NCBI RefSeq assembly: GCF_003286125.1
Contig: NZ_QMED01000014.1
Location: 58,207 to 122,206 of the forward strand
DNA length: 64,000 bases
Direction: 5' to 3'
From: Algibacillus agarilyticus
GTDB lineage: Bacteria > Pseudomonadota > Gammaproteobacteria > Enterobacterales > Alteromonadaceae
Shown: piece by piece, positions 47,439-57,900 of the stretch
Layout of the letters: the number at the start of each line of letters is the position of its first letter
How positions within the stretch are numbered: position 1 is the first letter of the stretch
Position numbers and translations under genes: made by a program
The notes under the pieces: model-generated
Databases searched by the model: none
The model's input: only the letters and a program-made list of their open reading frames with translations
What the model was told of the DNA's origin: nothing

Positions 47439-50400
47439 ATGTTTAATAAATTAATAGATTGGTCAGTAAACAACAGGCTTCTTATTTTAATTGCACTATT
47501 TGCTTCTATTGCTGCTGCAATTATGGTTATTCCAAAGCTCAACTTGGATGCTTTCCCAGACGTTACCAACGTTCAGGTTGCTGTAAATACTGAAGCACCA
47601 GGGTTGGCAGCTGAAGAAGTTGAACAGCTTATTACTTATCCTATTGAAGCTGTGATGTATGCCTTACCTGATGTTGAGCAAGTTCGTTCAATATCTAAAA
47701 CGGGTCTTTCTGGTGTTACAGTAGTGTTTAAGGAAGGCACTGACATTTACTTTGCTAGGCAATTGGTATTTGAACGACTTCAAGCTGCTAAAGAATTGAT
47801 CCCTGATGGGGTTGGTACGCCAAATATGGGACCAAATACTTCGGGTTTAGGACAAGTTTTTCAATATTTGCTTATTTCAGATAAAGGCGCTGGTTTTGAT
47901 GCTATGGCACTTAGAAGTCTTAATGATTGGATAGTGAAGCTACTTGTTATGCCCGTTGATGGTGTTACTGATGTACTGTCATTTGGCGGTATTGTTAGGC
48001 AATACCAAGTCAATATCGATCCCTCTAAATTGTTAGCATATCAGCTCACTCAAGAAAATATAGTCACTGCGTTAGATAGTAACAATGCCAATGTTGGTGG
48101 CTGGTATATGAACCGAGGTCAAGAGCAACTTGTTATACGTGGCACAGGCTGGTTTGAAAGTGGTATGGCTGGTATTGAAAACATTAAGCAAGTACCTGTC
48201 AAAACCATTAACGGGACCGTAGTAACTATATCTGATGTTGCCAAAGTAGAATTGGGCAGTGAAATTCGACAAGGCGCAGTCACCATGACGCGTAAAGCGT
48301 CAAATGGTGAAATTGAAGCATTGGGTGAAGTAGTCTCAGGCATTGTCCTGAAACGTATGGGATCAAACACCAAGGCTACTATTGATGGTATTAATGCAAG
48401 AATACCATTAATTAACCAAGCTCTTCCGCAAGGTGTTCGTTTTGAACCATTCTACGATCAGGCTGATTTAATTGAAAAGGCGGTCTCAACCGTTGTAGAT
48501 GCTTTATTGCTTGCTTTTGTTTTCATCGCGATTGTACTTGCTTTATTTTTGATGAACTTAAGGGCTACATTGTTAGTGCTTATTTCTATCCCTATTTCAA
48601 TAGGAATAGCGTTAATGATTATGGCTTGGTGGGGAATTTCTGCGAATTTAATGTCACTAGGCGGAATAGCTGTGGCTATTGGTATGCTTGTTGATGGCTC
48701 AGTGGTGATGGTTGAAAACATGTTCAAACATTTAAATAAACCAGATCCAACTCACTCAGAGAGTGTTCAGGCGAGACTTCCTATATCTGACTTAGATCCA
48801 CATGACGTTGAACATGATAAAAACGGCATTAGGCTGCGTCTTAAACAAGCAGGTAAGGAAGTAGCTCGCCCAGTGTTCTTTGCTGCCTCAATTATCTTGG
48901 TTGTCTTTACACCACTTTTCAGCTTCGAAGGGGTTGAAGCTAAGCTCTTTCAACCGATGGCAATAAGTATCATATTAGCGGTAGTTTCGGCTATTGTCGT
49001 CGCTTTATTCATTGTTCCTGCTTTGGCAACATACCTGTTTAAATCTGGCATCAAAGAAAGAGAAAGTTTTGTACTAAAACCATTAGATAAGCTTTATAGA
49101 AAAGGGTTAGCATTCTCACTTAAACGTACAAAATTGATCGTTTCAGCAGCATTAGTTTTAGTTGTATTGGCATTTTCATTAATCCCATTTATTGGTACTG
49201 AGTTTGTTCCTGAGTTAGAGGAAGGTACGATTAACTTAAGGGTTACCTTGGCACCTTCTTCAAGTTTAGACACTGCGTTAACAGTCGCGCCGATTTTAGA
49301 GACAAAGTTAATGGCGTTTCCAGAAGTAACTTATGCACTTAGTCGAATTGGTCGCCCTGATATTGGTGGTGATCCAGAGCCTGTAAACAATATTGAGATA
49401 TATATTGGATTAAAGCCTGTTTCTCAGTGGACAAGTGCTAATAACCGTTATGAGCTTCAAGCTCAAATGGAAAGATCTTTAGAAGAATTTCCTGGCTTAT
49501 TACTCAATTTCTCTCAACCAATCGCTACTCGTGTTGATGAATTACTTTCAGGTGTTAAAGCACAACTAGCGATAAAATTATTTGGGCCTGAGCTAGAGGT
49601 ATTGGCGAGTAAAGGCCTAGAAATCGAATCTGCCATTAAAGAAATTGAGGGTGCTAGAGATGTTGCGTTAGAGCAAATTGCAGGTGAAGCGCAATTAGTC
49701 ATTAAACCAAACAGGCATGAACTCTCTCGATTTGGACTTTCAGTAAGTAACGTAATGGAAATTGTGCGCGACGGCATCGGTGGTGTCGAGGCGGGTCAAA
49801 TCATTAAGGGTAATGAGCGTTATGATATTTATGTGCGGATTGAAGAAGAATATCGAAAAAGCAAAGAAGCCATTGCTGATATCAGGCTTCAGTCACCGAC
49901 AGGCGCATGGGTGCGTCTAGGTGATGTGGCTTCTGTATCATTTGAATCAGGCCCACCGCAAGTAAGACGTGATGATGTACAAAGGCGTGTCGTCATCCAA
50001 GCCAACGTACAAAACCGAGACATGGGGAGTGTTGTTGTCGATATTAGAAAGGTAATTGATGAGAAAGTTGATTTGCCTTCGGGTTACTCGGTAGCAATAG
50101 GTGGACAGTTTGAAAGCCAACAACGAGCTCAAAACAGACTTGCTATTGTCGTTCCACTTTCTTTAGCGCTTATTGCATTACTGTTATATTTTGCTTTTGG
50201 CTCAGTTGGCCAAGCCATGTTGATACTCGTAAATGTTCCTCTTGCGGTAATTGGCGGTGTTTTTTCATTGTACATATCAAATCAATACCTATCAGTACCT
50301 AGCTCAGTCGGGTTTATTACCTTATTTGGTGTAGCGGTGCTAAATGGCGTGGTAATGGTAGAAAGTATCAACCAGCGCATTAGAGATGGACTAGATACAT

Positions 50401-50639
50401 CTAAAGCCATTTTTGATGGCGCTACGTCGAGGTTGAGACCTGTTTTGATGACCGCAATCACCTCAGCTTTAGGCTTAATCCCCATGTTAATGTCAAATGG
50501 AGTCGGTGCTGAAATACAGCGTCCATTAGCAAGCGTTATTGTTGGCGGACTAGTTACAGCAACGCTTCTTACTTTATTTGTTCTGCCAGCACTTTATGAG
50601 TTTTTTTCGAGAAAGAAGATAGAAGAACTAAGCCGTTAA
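47439..50639 (+). CDS. Heavy-metal RND efflux pump (second CzcA/CusA homologue)
   Basis: A 1066-residue HME-RND pump. It has the conserved opening [41 protein letters not shown] and a fourth-helix motif AVAIGMLVDGSVVMVEN with Asp419 and Glu426; the first Asp of the Zn-type DFG motif is absent, so its metal class differs from the czcA at 38823. A longer loop after helix 4 (HLNKPDPTHSESVQARLPISDLDPHDVEHD) is unusual. Its metal cannot be fixed from the motif; a divalent cation is likely. A strong terminator follows. Confidence 0.88.
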   Translation: MFNKLIDWSVNNRLLILIALFASIAAAIMVIPKLNLDAFPDVTNVQVAVNTEAPGLAAEEVEQLITYPIEAVMYALPDVEQVRSISKTGLSGVTVVFKEGTDIYFARQLVFERLQAAKELIPDGVGTPNMGPNTSGLGQVFQYLLISDKGAGFDAMALRSLNDWIVKLLVMPVDGVTDVLSFGGIVRQYQVNIDPSKLLAYQLTQENIVTALDSNNANVGGWYMNRGQEQLVIRGTGWFESGMAGIENIKQVPVKTINGTVVTISDVAKVELGSEIRQGAVTMTRKASNGEIEALGEVVSGIVLKRMGSNTKATIDGINARIPLINQALPQGVRFEPFYDQADLIEKAVSTVVDALLLAFVFIAIVLALFLMNLRATLLVLISIPISIGIALMIMAWWGISANLMSLGGIAVAIGMLVDGSVVMVENMFKHLNKPDPTHSESVQARLPISDLDPHDVEHDKNGIRLRLKQAGKEVARPVFFAASIILVVFTPLFSFEGVEAKLFQPMAISIILAVVSAIVVALFIVPALATYLFKSGIKERESFVLKPLDKLYRKGLAFSLKRTKLIVSAALVLVVLAFSLIPFIGTEFVPELEEGTINLRVTLAPSSSLDTALTVAPILETKLMAFPEVTYALSRIGRPDIGGDPEPVNNIEIYIGLKPVSQWTSANNRYELQAQMERSLEEFPGLLLNFSQPIATRVDELLSGVKAQLAIKLFGPELEVLASKGLEIESAIKEIEGARDVALEQIAGEAQLVIKPNRHELSRFGLSVSNVMEIVRDGIGGVEAGQIIKGNERYDIYVRIEEEYRKSKEAIADIRLQSPTGAWVRLGDVASVSFESGPPQVRRDDVQRRVVIQANVQNRDMGSVVVDIRKVIDEKVDLPSGYSVAIGGQFESQQRAQNRLAIVVPLSLALIALLLYFAFGSVGQAMLILVNVPLAVIGGVFSLYISNQYLSVPSSVGFITLFGVAVLNGVVMVESINQRIRDGLDTSKAIFDGATSRLRPVLMTAITSALGLIPMLMSNGVGAEIQRPLASVIVGGLVTATLLTLFVLPALYEFFSRKKIEELSR

Positions 50640-50676
50640 CAATATTTATTAACTCTATAAAGGGTTGGTTTAATTC

Positions 50677-50708
50677 CCTTACATTGGCATATCAATGTAA
50701 GGTTTTTT
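50677..50708 (+). terminator. Rho-independent terminator after the second RND pump
   Basis: Arms CCTTACATTG and CAATGTAAGG (10 bp) with a 6-base loop, followed by TTTTTT. Closes the plus-strand adaptor/RND unit. Confidence 0.92.
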
Positions 50709-50783
50709 CTAAGAAGCAAGTCAACCTAAAAATAGTTTTGGTTTATATATAAATTTATTAAATATTAAGATAGGTAACTAAAT

Positions 50784-50846
50784 ATGAAATATTCAATGTT
50801 CGTTTTAACAATCGTTTCAGCTTTTGTTCTCCTCAACCACCAGTAA
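50784..50846 (+). pseudogene. Truncated signal-peptide remnant
   Basis: A 20-codon frame reads MKYSMFVLTIVSAFVLLNHQ then stops. It is preceded by AGGTAACTAAAT, a good ribosome site, and looks like a lipoprotein or secretory signal cut off by deletion. It runs into the 3' end of the convergent cupredoxin gene. It suggests that the copA module was joined here and removed the rest of a secreted-protein gene. Confidence 0.35.
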
Positions 50847-51185
50847 AACACCGCGATACATTTGCATTTGGCAATGAAACACATATTCACCTGGCGTAAG
50901 GTTTGTAAAATTAATTTGTGTTATTTCTCCCAACTTCAGTTGTTCGCTTACATCTAGTGAAGGTATAAGCAATGTTTCTGAGCATGGGGATTGATCTTCC
51001 CGTAAAAACTTCAAAGAAAAAGGCTGATTCGCTGGTACTTGAATTGATGCAGGAGAATAAACACCACCATTTACTTCAATAATAATCTCACTCTTATCAA
51101 CTACAGTTCTTACTGGCTTATATAGCCAAAACCACCACACAATCAACGCAATTAGCGCAACGCCTAGAATGTTAACTATCATCAT
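50817..51185 (-). CDS. Membrane-anchored cupredoxin-domain protein
   Basis: A 122-residue protein from the ATG preceded by AAGGAAATCAAA; the open frame reaches further upstream into copA. An N-terminal membrane helix (ILGVALIALIVWWFWLY) anchors a cupredoxin fold (IIIEVNGGVYSPASIQVPANQPFSLKFLRED, then LTPGEYVFHCQMQMYRGVLLV). The C-terminal FHCQMQM block supplies candidate Cys/His/Met copper ligands. It lies 10 bases after copA in the same operon and so probably handles copper in the periplasm. Similar small cupredoxins accompany copper ATPases in marine bacteria. Confidence 0.78.
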   Translation of the reverse strand: MMIVNILGVALIALIVWWFWLYKPVRTVVDKSEIIIEVNGGVYSPASIQVPANQPFSLKFLREDQSPCSETLLIPSLDVSEQLKLGEITQINFTNLTPGEYVFHCQMQMYRGVLLVVEENKS

Positions 51186-51195
51186 TTTGATTTCC

Positions 51196-53460
51196 TTAGC
51201 GCTTTTGCGCTTTGAACAAACGAAGCCTATTCGCATTTGTCACTACTGTTAATGACGAAAGCGCCATAGCTACTCCTGCAATTACAGGGTTTAGTAACAC
51301 CCCAAAAAAGGGGTAAAATATGCCCGCTGCAAATGGCACCCCAGCAGCGTTATAAATAAATGCGCCAAAAAGATTCTGTTTTACATTCCGTAACGTTGCT
51401 TTACTTATAGATATTGCATCGACAAGTCCATGCAAAGAACCTCGCATAAGAGTGATGTCTGCACTCTCTATGGCAACATCTGTACCTGTGCCAATGGCAA
51501 AACCAACATTAGCTAGTGCCAATGCAGGAGCGTCATTAATTCCATCACCTGTCATGCCAACGATTTCGGATTGGCGTTGTAGCTCCTCTACTTTTTTCGC
51601 TTTTTCTTCTGGAGGTACTTCTGAGTACACTTCATCTATTCCTACTTTTTTAGCAACGGCATTAGCCGTTGCTCTATTATCTCCGGTCAACATAACGACT
51701 CTGATATTATTATTTTTTAATCTTTGAATGGCTCCGATTGAATCTGCTTTAATAGGATCTGCAACAGCAATGATTGCCGCAAGCTTATTATTGATACATA
51801 GGTACATAGGAGTTTTTGCTTCTGCTGCAAGCTCTTGTGCTTTAGCCACATATCCATTTAAAGCAATTAAATTTTTCAGCATCAACTTATGATTACCAAA
51901 TAATAACTTTTGATTATTGAAGGTTGCTTTAACTCCGTAGCCAGCAATGGAGTGAAAACTTGTCACCATTTCAGGATCAATCCCTTGTTCTATAGCTGAT
52001 TCTACAATAGCTTGTGCTAATGGATGCTCTGAAGCACTTTCAAGGCTTGCTGCCACTTTCAAAATATAATTTTCGGTATAATGGTTATCAACAACGATGA
52101 CATCCGTTACCTTAGGTGCTCCTTCAGTAATCGTTCCTGTTTTATCGAGGATCATAGCGGTGATTTTTGATGAAGCTTGAAGCGCTTCACCATTTCGAAT
52201 AAGTACACCTGCTTCAGCAGCTTTACCCACACCTACCATGACAGACATTGGGGTAGCTAAACCTAAAGCACATGGACAAGCGATGATTAAAACCGTTGTT
52301 GCTGAAACGACAGCAAAAGCTAATGATGGATCTGGTCCAAAATTAAGCCAAAGTAGTGCGCTTACTATTGAAATAATCATAATGACCGGCACAAAATAAG
52401 CCGAAATTGTATCGGCTAATCGCCCGATAGGTGGTTTCGAATTCTGAGCTCGCTTCACCATGCCTATTATTTGCGCCAGGGCTGTATCTTTACCTATTCG
52501 TGTTGCTCTAAATTGAATAGAGCCCGATTTATTCAGAGTGCCCGCAACGACTTCATCTTCTTCATTTTTTTCAACTGGCATAGGCTCACCAGTTAACATT
52601 GATTCATCAATAGAGGTGTACCCTTGAGTCACCAATCCATCTACAGGGATTTTTTCACCTGGACGTACCCTAAGAATGTCATCAACTATGACTTGCTCAA
52701 TTAGGATATCGATTTCTTTTTCACCTCGAATAACTCTTGCTGTTTTAGGCTGCAACCCCACTAAGCGCTTGATGGCCTCGCTTGTTCTCCCTCTAGCTTT
52801 CAACTCCAAAGCTAGACCTAAATTGATTAAACCTATGATCATTGCTGTGGCTTCAAAATAAACATGTCTTGCCATTTCTGGTAATACTGTTGGAAAAGTG
52901 ACAACAACCATAGAGTAAATCCAAGCCGTTCCGGTACCGAGGGCAATAAGGGTATCCATATTGGCATTGTGATTTAAAAAAGATCTCCAAGCGCTAATAT
53001 AAAAATGCTTTCCTGAAAAATACATAATTCCTAAGCATACTAGACCGATGGATAGCCAAACACTCCTCTCTAATACTGTTTCAACGGTCATAGCACCACC
53101 AAAAACACTATAAATCATCAATGGCAAGCCTAAGCCTAACGCAATCCACATTTGCCTAATTAACTGCTCTGAGTATTGTTGGTCGGCAATTTCTTTTGCA
53201 TCAAATAAATCATTATCACTATTTTGCTTATTTAGTTTTGCTTTATATCCAACCGCTTCTATTGCTTTTATTAAGGGGGAAATATTAGCTGTTCCACTAA
53301 TAGCAACAGTTCTCATGGCAAAATTCATTTCTACATCTTTAACGCCTTGAACATTACGAAGTGCCTTTTCAATTTTATTAACACAGCTTCCACAATTTGC
53401 CCCTTCAATAATAAGCTCTTGCGTAAGAGGGGCAGTTGGTTCTTTAGCTAATTTATTCAT
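51196..53460 (-). CDS. copA: CopA-type Cu(I)-translocating P-type ATPase
   Basis: A 754-residue P1B-type ATPase exporting Cu(I) from the cytoplasm. It has one N-terminal HMA domain with [15 protein letters not shown], an actuator domain with TGEPMPV, the transmembrane metal site CPC in [13 protein letters not shown], the phosphorylated Asp439 in DKTGT, the SEHPLAQA nucleotide-binding His and the hinge [11 protein letters not shown]. The start at 53460 is preferred: GGGAGA lies at a normal distance, whereas the open frame begins 11 codons earlier. Its start overlaps the end of the MerR-family regulator gene, so they are translationally coupled. Confidence 0.94.
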   Translation of the reverse strand: MNKLAKEPTAPLTQELIIEGANCGSCVNKIEKALRNVQGVKDVEMNFAMRTVAISGTANISPLIKAIEAVGYKAKLNKQNSDNDLFDAKEIADQQYSEQLIRQMWIALGLGLPLMIYSVFGGAMTVETVLERSVWLSIGLVCLGIMYFSGKHFYISAWRSFLNHNANMDTLIALGTGTAWIYSMVVVTFPTVLPEMARHVYFEATAMIIGLINLGLALELKARGRTSEAIKRLVGLQPKTARVIRGEKEIDILIEQVIVDDILRVRPGEKIPVDGLVTQGYTSIDESMLTGEPMPVEKNEEDEVVAGTLNKSGSIQFRATRIGKDTALAQIIGMVKRAQNSKPPIGRLADTISAYFVPVIMIISIVSALLWLNFGPDPSLAFAVVSATTVLIIACPCALGLATPMSVMVGVGKAAEAGVLIRNGEALQASSKITAMILDKTGTITEGAPKVTDVIVVDNHYTENYILKVAASLESASEHPLAQAIVESAIEQGIDPEMVTSFHSIAGYGVKATFNNQKLLFGNHKLMLKNLIALNGYVAKAQELAAEAKTPMYLCINNKLAAIIAVADPIKADSIGAIQRLKNNNIRVVMLTGDNRATANAVAKKVGIDEVYSEVPPEEKAKKVEELQRQSEIVGMTGDGINDAPALALANVGFAIGTGTDVAIESADITLMRGSLHGLVDAISISKATLRNVKQNLFGAFIYNAAGVPFAAGIFYPFFGVLLNPVIAGVAMALSSLTVVTNANRLRLFKAQKR

Positions 53461-53878
53461 CATCTTCTCCCGCCGAATACGCTTCACCCTCAATTAAGTG
53501 ACACACCATATTCCCTGTAGGTACTATGTCAGGCTTATTTTGCCAATCGATAAGGGTTTCTCTTAATTTCTTTCTTAATTGGAGTGTGGCTTGAAAGCGC
53601 TTTTCAGTCTCTTCTAAGCGTTGCTCTAAAATGCCTTTAACAAGAGGGCAAGGAATATTGCCATGGTCAGAAACAGATATAATTTTTTTTATATCTTCAA
53701 CTGAAAAGTCCAGCTGCCGTGCACTTAAGATAAACTTCAATCGTTCTCGTGCTTTACGGTCATACACTTTGTATCCATTCACGGGGTTTTTAGTAGGCGT
53801 AATCAACCCGATTCGGCTGTAATATCTAACAGTGTCTACGGTTGTATCAAAAGCCTCGGCTAGTTCCTTTACTTTCAT
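53453..53878 (-). CDS. MerR-family metal-responsive regulator of copA
   Basis: A 141-residue MerR protein; ATG at 53878 preceded by AGG. The HTH reads [26 protein letters not shown], followed by the long dimerisation helix. Candidate metal ligands are the Cys in [15 protein letters not shown] and the Cys-His pair in [11 protein letters not shown], different from CueR (CxxxxxxxC near residues 112-120). The promoter at 53910 has the 19-base MerR spacer. Position upstream of copA implies copper sensing, but the ligand set is closer to the general heavy-metal MerR branch, so Zn/Cd sensing is not excluded. Confidence 0.83.
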   Translation of the reverse strand: MKVKELAEAFDTTVDTVRYYSRIGLITPTKNPVNGYKVYDRKARERLKFILSARQLDFSVEDIKKIISVSDHGNIPCPLVKGILEQRLEETEKRFQATLQLRKKLRETLIDWQNKPDIVPTGNMVCHLIEGEAYSAGEDDE

Positions 53879-53909
53879 CAAATAAACCTTTCATTGATTA
53901 ATTTCTTTC

Positions 53910-53940
53910 ATCTTACAGCTGTGTCTAAAACACAAGTCAA
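53910..53940 (-). promoter_or_regulatory. MerR-type promoter of the copA operon
   Basis: On the minus strand TTGACT (53940-53935) and TAAGAT (53915-53910) are 19 bases apart. The spacer holds TGTGT-TTTAG-ACACA, a dyad unlike the CadR boxes, in line with a different MerR protein. It would be autoregulated and drive merR-copA-cupredoxin. Confidence 0.75.
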
Positions 53941-53967
53941 CCCCATCGATTTGATTAATAGTATCTA

Positions 53968-54501
53968 TCAATCTAGTGCTGTTAATATTTGATACTGCTC
54001 AGGAGTTAATGTTGGTAATCGCTTTAGAAAAGCAACCATTGCCCATATGCGCTGTTCATCATGAGTTTTCCCCCAAGCAGGCATTCCTGAAGCTTTGATA
54101 CCGTGCTTAATGACCCAAAAGTTCTTACGATCAGTTTGTGTAGAATCTCTATGTTTATGACCATCATGTTCTTCAGCTTTGATAGTTAAATTCGGCGGCG
54201 AAGGATATAAACCTAAACTCATATCACTTTGATTTCTTCCCGGTTTTAAATGACAGCTTGAGCACATAAACTCATAGTCCATACCGCCTGTTAATAACAA
54301 CTCAGGATCACTTAAGTCAGGAACATCGATGTTTTGAGCTGCGACTTCAATTGATTTTTCTCTTGTTGTTTCTAGAAGCCAATAAACTAAATCAGTATGA
54401 GGTTCGTCTGCGGCTACATTTACAATCCCCGAGTACATCACTGCACTTATAGCACTAATAATTAAAAGTATTACCGCTATGAACAATTTAATAATTTTCA
54501 T
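53968..54501 (-). CDS. Membrane-anchored cytochrome c
   Basis: A 177-residue protein with one N-terminal helix (LFIAVILLIISAISAVMYSGI) that is either an anchor or a signal, and a class I cytochrome c domain with haem motif CSSCH in YEFMCSSCHLKPG and a likely axial Met in ASGMPAWG. A His-rich stretch (EEHDGHKHRD) lies between them. Similar cytochromes accompany Cus-type copper systems in proteobacteria. It follows the Met/His-rich copper protein gene after a terminator. It may oxidise Cu(I) or link copper handling to respiration; this is inferred. Confidence 0.8.
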   Translation of the reverse strand: MKIIKLFIAVILLIISAISAVMYSGIVNVAADEPHTDLVYWLLETTREKSIEVAAQNIDVPDLSDPELLLTGGMDYEFMCSSCHLKPGRNQSDMSLGLYPSPPNLTIKAEEHDGHKHRDSTQTDRKNFWVIKHGIKASGMPAWGKTHDEQRIWAMVAFLKRLPTLTPEQYQILTALD

Positions 54502-54512
54502 ATATAGCCCTT

Positions 54513-54548
54513 AAAAAGAGTCACTTAACATTCCTTCAAAGTGACTCT
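54513..54548 (-). terminator. Terminator after the Met/His-rich protein gene
   Basis: On the minus strand AGAGTCACTT and AAGTGACTCT form a 10-bp stem, followed by TTTTT. It separates the small copper-binding protein gene from the cytochrome c gene. Confidence 0.8.
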
Positions 54549-54557
54549 GTAAGTTAA

Positions 54558-54857
54558 TTAATGGTTATGCGATGAGTGACTATCATCTTTTTTTACTTTA
54601 CTTTTTTCAGCGGACATTTTGCTGTGGTCCATTTTGCTATGATCAACTTTTATTTCTGTCTTCTCACTTTGCTGCATACATTTTTTCATCATTGCCATTG
54701 CAACAGGATCTTTCATATCCATTTTGCTGTGATCCATGTTTTTGCAATCAGCTTTTTCATTTGCCATCTTGTGCATTTCTGGATCATGAGACAAAGCTGC
54801 TGTAGATAAAGTGATTGTTGGTATTAAAACTAAAGCTATTTTGGTTAACATTTTCAT
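54558..54857 (-). CDS. Secreted Met/His-rich copper-binding protein
   Basis: A 99-residue protein with a signal peptide (LVLIPTITLSTAALS) and a mature part built of repeated D-H-S-K-M units (MDHSKMDMKD, VDHSKMDHSKM), plus the end HSSHNH. Met/His repeats of this kind bind Cu(I)/Cu(II) or Ag(I) in the periplasm, as in PcoE/SilE-like or CopC-associated proteins. ATG preceded by GGAGAAAAAA. A 27-base palindrome lies 35-61 bases upstream. It is next to cusA and most likely acts as a copper sponge or chaperone for that pump. Confidence 0.8.
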   Translation of the reverse strand: MKMLTKIALVLIPTITLSTAALSHDPEMHKMANEKADCKNMDHSKMDMKDPVAMAMMKKCMQQSEKTEIKVDHSKMDHSKMSAEKSKVKKDDSHSSHNH

Positions 54858-54891
54858 TTTTTTCTCCTGTATATAAATAAAGTAATATGTG

Positions 54892-54918
54892 CATACCCCT
54901 CAATACTTGAGGGGTATG
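54892..54918. promoter_or_regulatory. 27-base palindrome upstream of the Met/His-rich protein gene
   Basis: Arms CATACCCCTCAA and TTGAGGGGTATG with a 3-base centre. The ATACCCC...GGGGTAT form resembles operators of CsoR/RcnR-type copper or nickel repressors, but no such gene is in the window. It could instead be the cusA terminator hairpin, although no T-tract follows. Confidence 0.45.
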
Positions 54919-54930
54919 TGAATCTAGGTG

Positions 54931-57900
54931 TTAAGTATTTTTATGGGCTGATGACCTCCACAGATAAAATAGAGCTGGTAAAACAAGTAAGGTTAAGATA
55001 ACAGCGCTGAGCATTCCGCCAACCATAGGAGCAGCAATACGACTCATCACTTCAGAGCCTGTGCCTGTACCGTACAATATCGGTAATAAGCCTACGATTA
55101 TTGCAGCTGCCGTCATCATCACTGGACGAACTCTCATTCCGGCACCATGTAACACAGCTTCAAATAAGTCAGCTTTTAAGGTTACAATGTTCTTCTCTTT
55201 GTGCTCAAGGAGCATTACTTTGTAAGCTTGGTTTAAATAAACGAGCATGATGACGCCGATTTCAACGGCTACACCTGCCAAGGCAATAAAACCAACACCT
55301 ACAGCAACAGAGAAGTTGTAACCCTCTATATACATGAGCCATATGCTGCCAACCATAGCTAACGGTAAAGTACCCATGATCATTGCAACTTCAATAACAT
55401 TACGGAAATTCAAGTACAACAAAATCACAATAATAAATAGCGTTAAGGGCACAACGTAAGCCAATTTCGCTTTTGCTCTTTGCATATACTCATATTGACC
55501 AGCCCATGCTACTGAATAACCAGCAGGCAATTTCAATTTAGCATCTACCACTTGCTGTGCTTCAACGACATAAGTTCCAACATCTACACCTTCAATGTCG
55601 ACAAATGCCCAACCATTTAAGCGTGCATTTTCAGATTTAATGCCTGGAGGCCCATCTTCAATAAAGACATTAGCCACATCTCCTAAGGAAATACGTTGAC
55701 CATTTGGTGTCACAATTGGCAGTAATGACAATTGCTCAGGCGAATCACGATAATCTTGTGGATATCGAAGACTAACAGGATAACGCTCGAGACCCTCTAC
55801 GGTTTTAGTTACATTCATTCCACCGATAGCTGTAGCTACGACTTGTTGAATTTCAGCAATATTTAATCCGTAGCGAGCGGCTTTAGCGCGTTGAATATCA
55901 ACTTTGACATATCTACCTCCGGCAACTCTCTCAGAGTAAACTGACGCTGTTCCTTCGACATCTTGTAAAATCACCTCAAGCTGTTGGCCAATGTCCTGAA
56001 TCACCGATAAATCAGGCCCTGCTATCTTGATACCTACAGGAGTCTTAATCCCAGTTGCTAACATGTCTATACGTGTCTTAATTGGCATAACCCAAGCATT
56101 AGTAACACCAGGTAACTTAACGAGTGCATCGAGTTCTTTTTTCAAGCTTTCGGTTGTTACACCTTCTCTCCACTGGTCTTGAGGCTTTAATTGGATAAAA
56201 GTTTCAATCATAGTTAAGGGGGCAGGATCTGTTGCGGTTTCAGCACGTCCCACTTTACCAAAGACGGTTTTAACTTCAGGCACTGTCTTAATTAACTTGT
56301 CAGTTTGTTGTAGTAATTGACGAGCTTGGCCAATAGAAATACCTGGATAAGTGGTAGGCATATACATCAAATCCCCCTCATCAAGCGGAGGGATAAATTC
56401 ACTGCCTATTTTATCTAAGGGATAAAGACCAACACCCAACACGAGTAGTGCAGCTAACAAAGTTGTTTTAGGGAAATGTAAAACGGTTTTAAGGGCTGGT
56501 AGATAAATAAAAGTTAAGAAACGATTAACAGGGTTTTTATGCTCTGGTAGCACCTTACCGCGAATGAAGTAACCCATAAGCACAGGAACCAATGTTATAG
56601 CTAATGCCGCAGAAGCCGCCATTGCATACGTTTTAGTAAAGGCTAACGGTGCAAACATACGTCCTTCTTGTGCTTCTAAAGTAAACACAGGAACAAAACT
56701 CACCGTTATTATGAGTAAACTAAAGAATAACGCTGGTCCAACTTCACTAGCGGACTCCATGACAATTTGCCAACGGTTCTCATTAGTTAATGGCGTTTTC
56801 TCCATATGCTTATGCATGTTTTCTATCATCACAATAGCACCGTCAATCATGGCACCAATGGCTATAGCGATCCCCCCCAAAGACATGATATTGGCATTCA
56901 GCCCTTGAAAGTGCATCACAATAAATGCCGTTAAAATACCAACTGGCAAGCTAATAATGGCAACTAAAGAGGAGCGAACGTGAAACAAGAAAATGATACA
57001 AACTAAAGCAACGACACCAAATTCCTCAAGCAACTTGAAAGCTAAGTTATCAACTGCACGTTCAATTAATGCTGAGCGGTCATAAACTGGTACTATTTCC
57101 ACGCCATCTGGAAGGCCTTTTTTAAGTTCTTCAAGCTTAGTTTTAACGTTATTGATAACTTGCTGGGCATTTTCACCAAAGCGCATCACCACAATACCGC
57201 CAACCGTTTCACCTTCACCATTGAGTTCGGCAATACCTCGTCGCATCTGTGGGCCAGTGCCTATTTCTGCGACATCTTTTAATAGTAACGGCGTACCATT
57301 TTGGTTGACCCCCAAAGGAATGTTTTCAAGGTCTTCAACACCTTTAATATACCCTGTTGCCCTGACCATATATTCAGCTTCAGCCATTTCAATTACGGAT
57401 GCACCGATTTCTTGATTACCCTTTTTAATTGCCATTTGAATAAGTGAAAGCGGAATACCAAAAGCGCGTAACTTGTCAGGTTCAACTCGAACCTGATATT
57501 GTTTTACCATACCGCCAAGAGCAGTAACTTCTGACACTCCAGGAACGGTTTGTAATTCGTACTTCAAAAACCAGTCTTGAATGCTGCGTAATTGACTAAG
57601 ATCTTGTTGTCCTGTTTTATCGACTAAGGCATATAAATAAACCCAACCAACACCAGTAGCATCAGGTCCAAGTTGAGGTTTAGCCTCATTAGGCAAATTA
57701 GGTGCAACCTGACTTAAATACTCAAGCACACGTGAACGTGCCCAATACAAGTCGGTGTCTTCATCGAATATTACGTATACATATGAATCACCAAAAAAAG
57801 AATAACCACGCACGGTAACGGCACCTGGCACTGACAACATGGCAGTCGTCATTGGATAGGTAACTTGGTCTTCAACAACTTGTGGCGCTTGGCCTGGATA

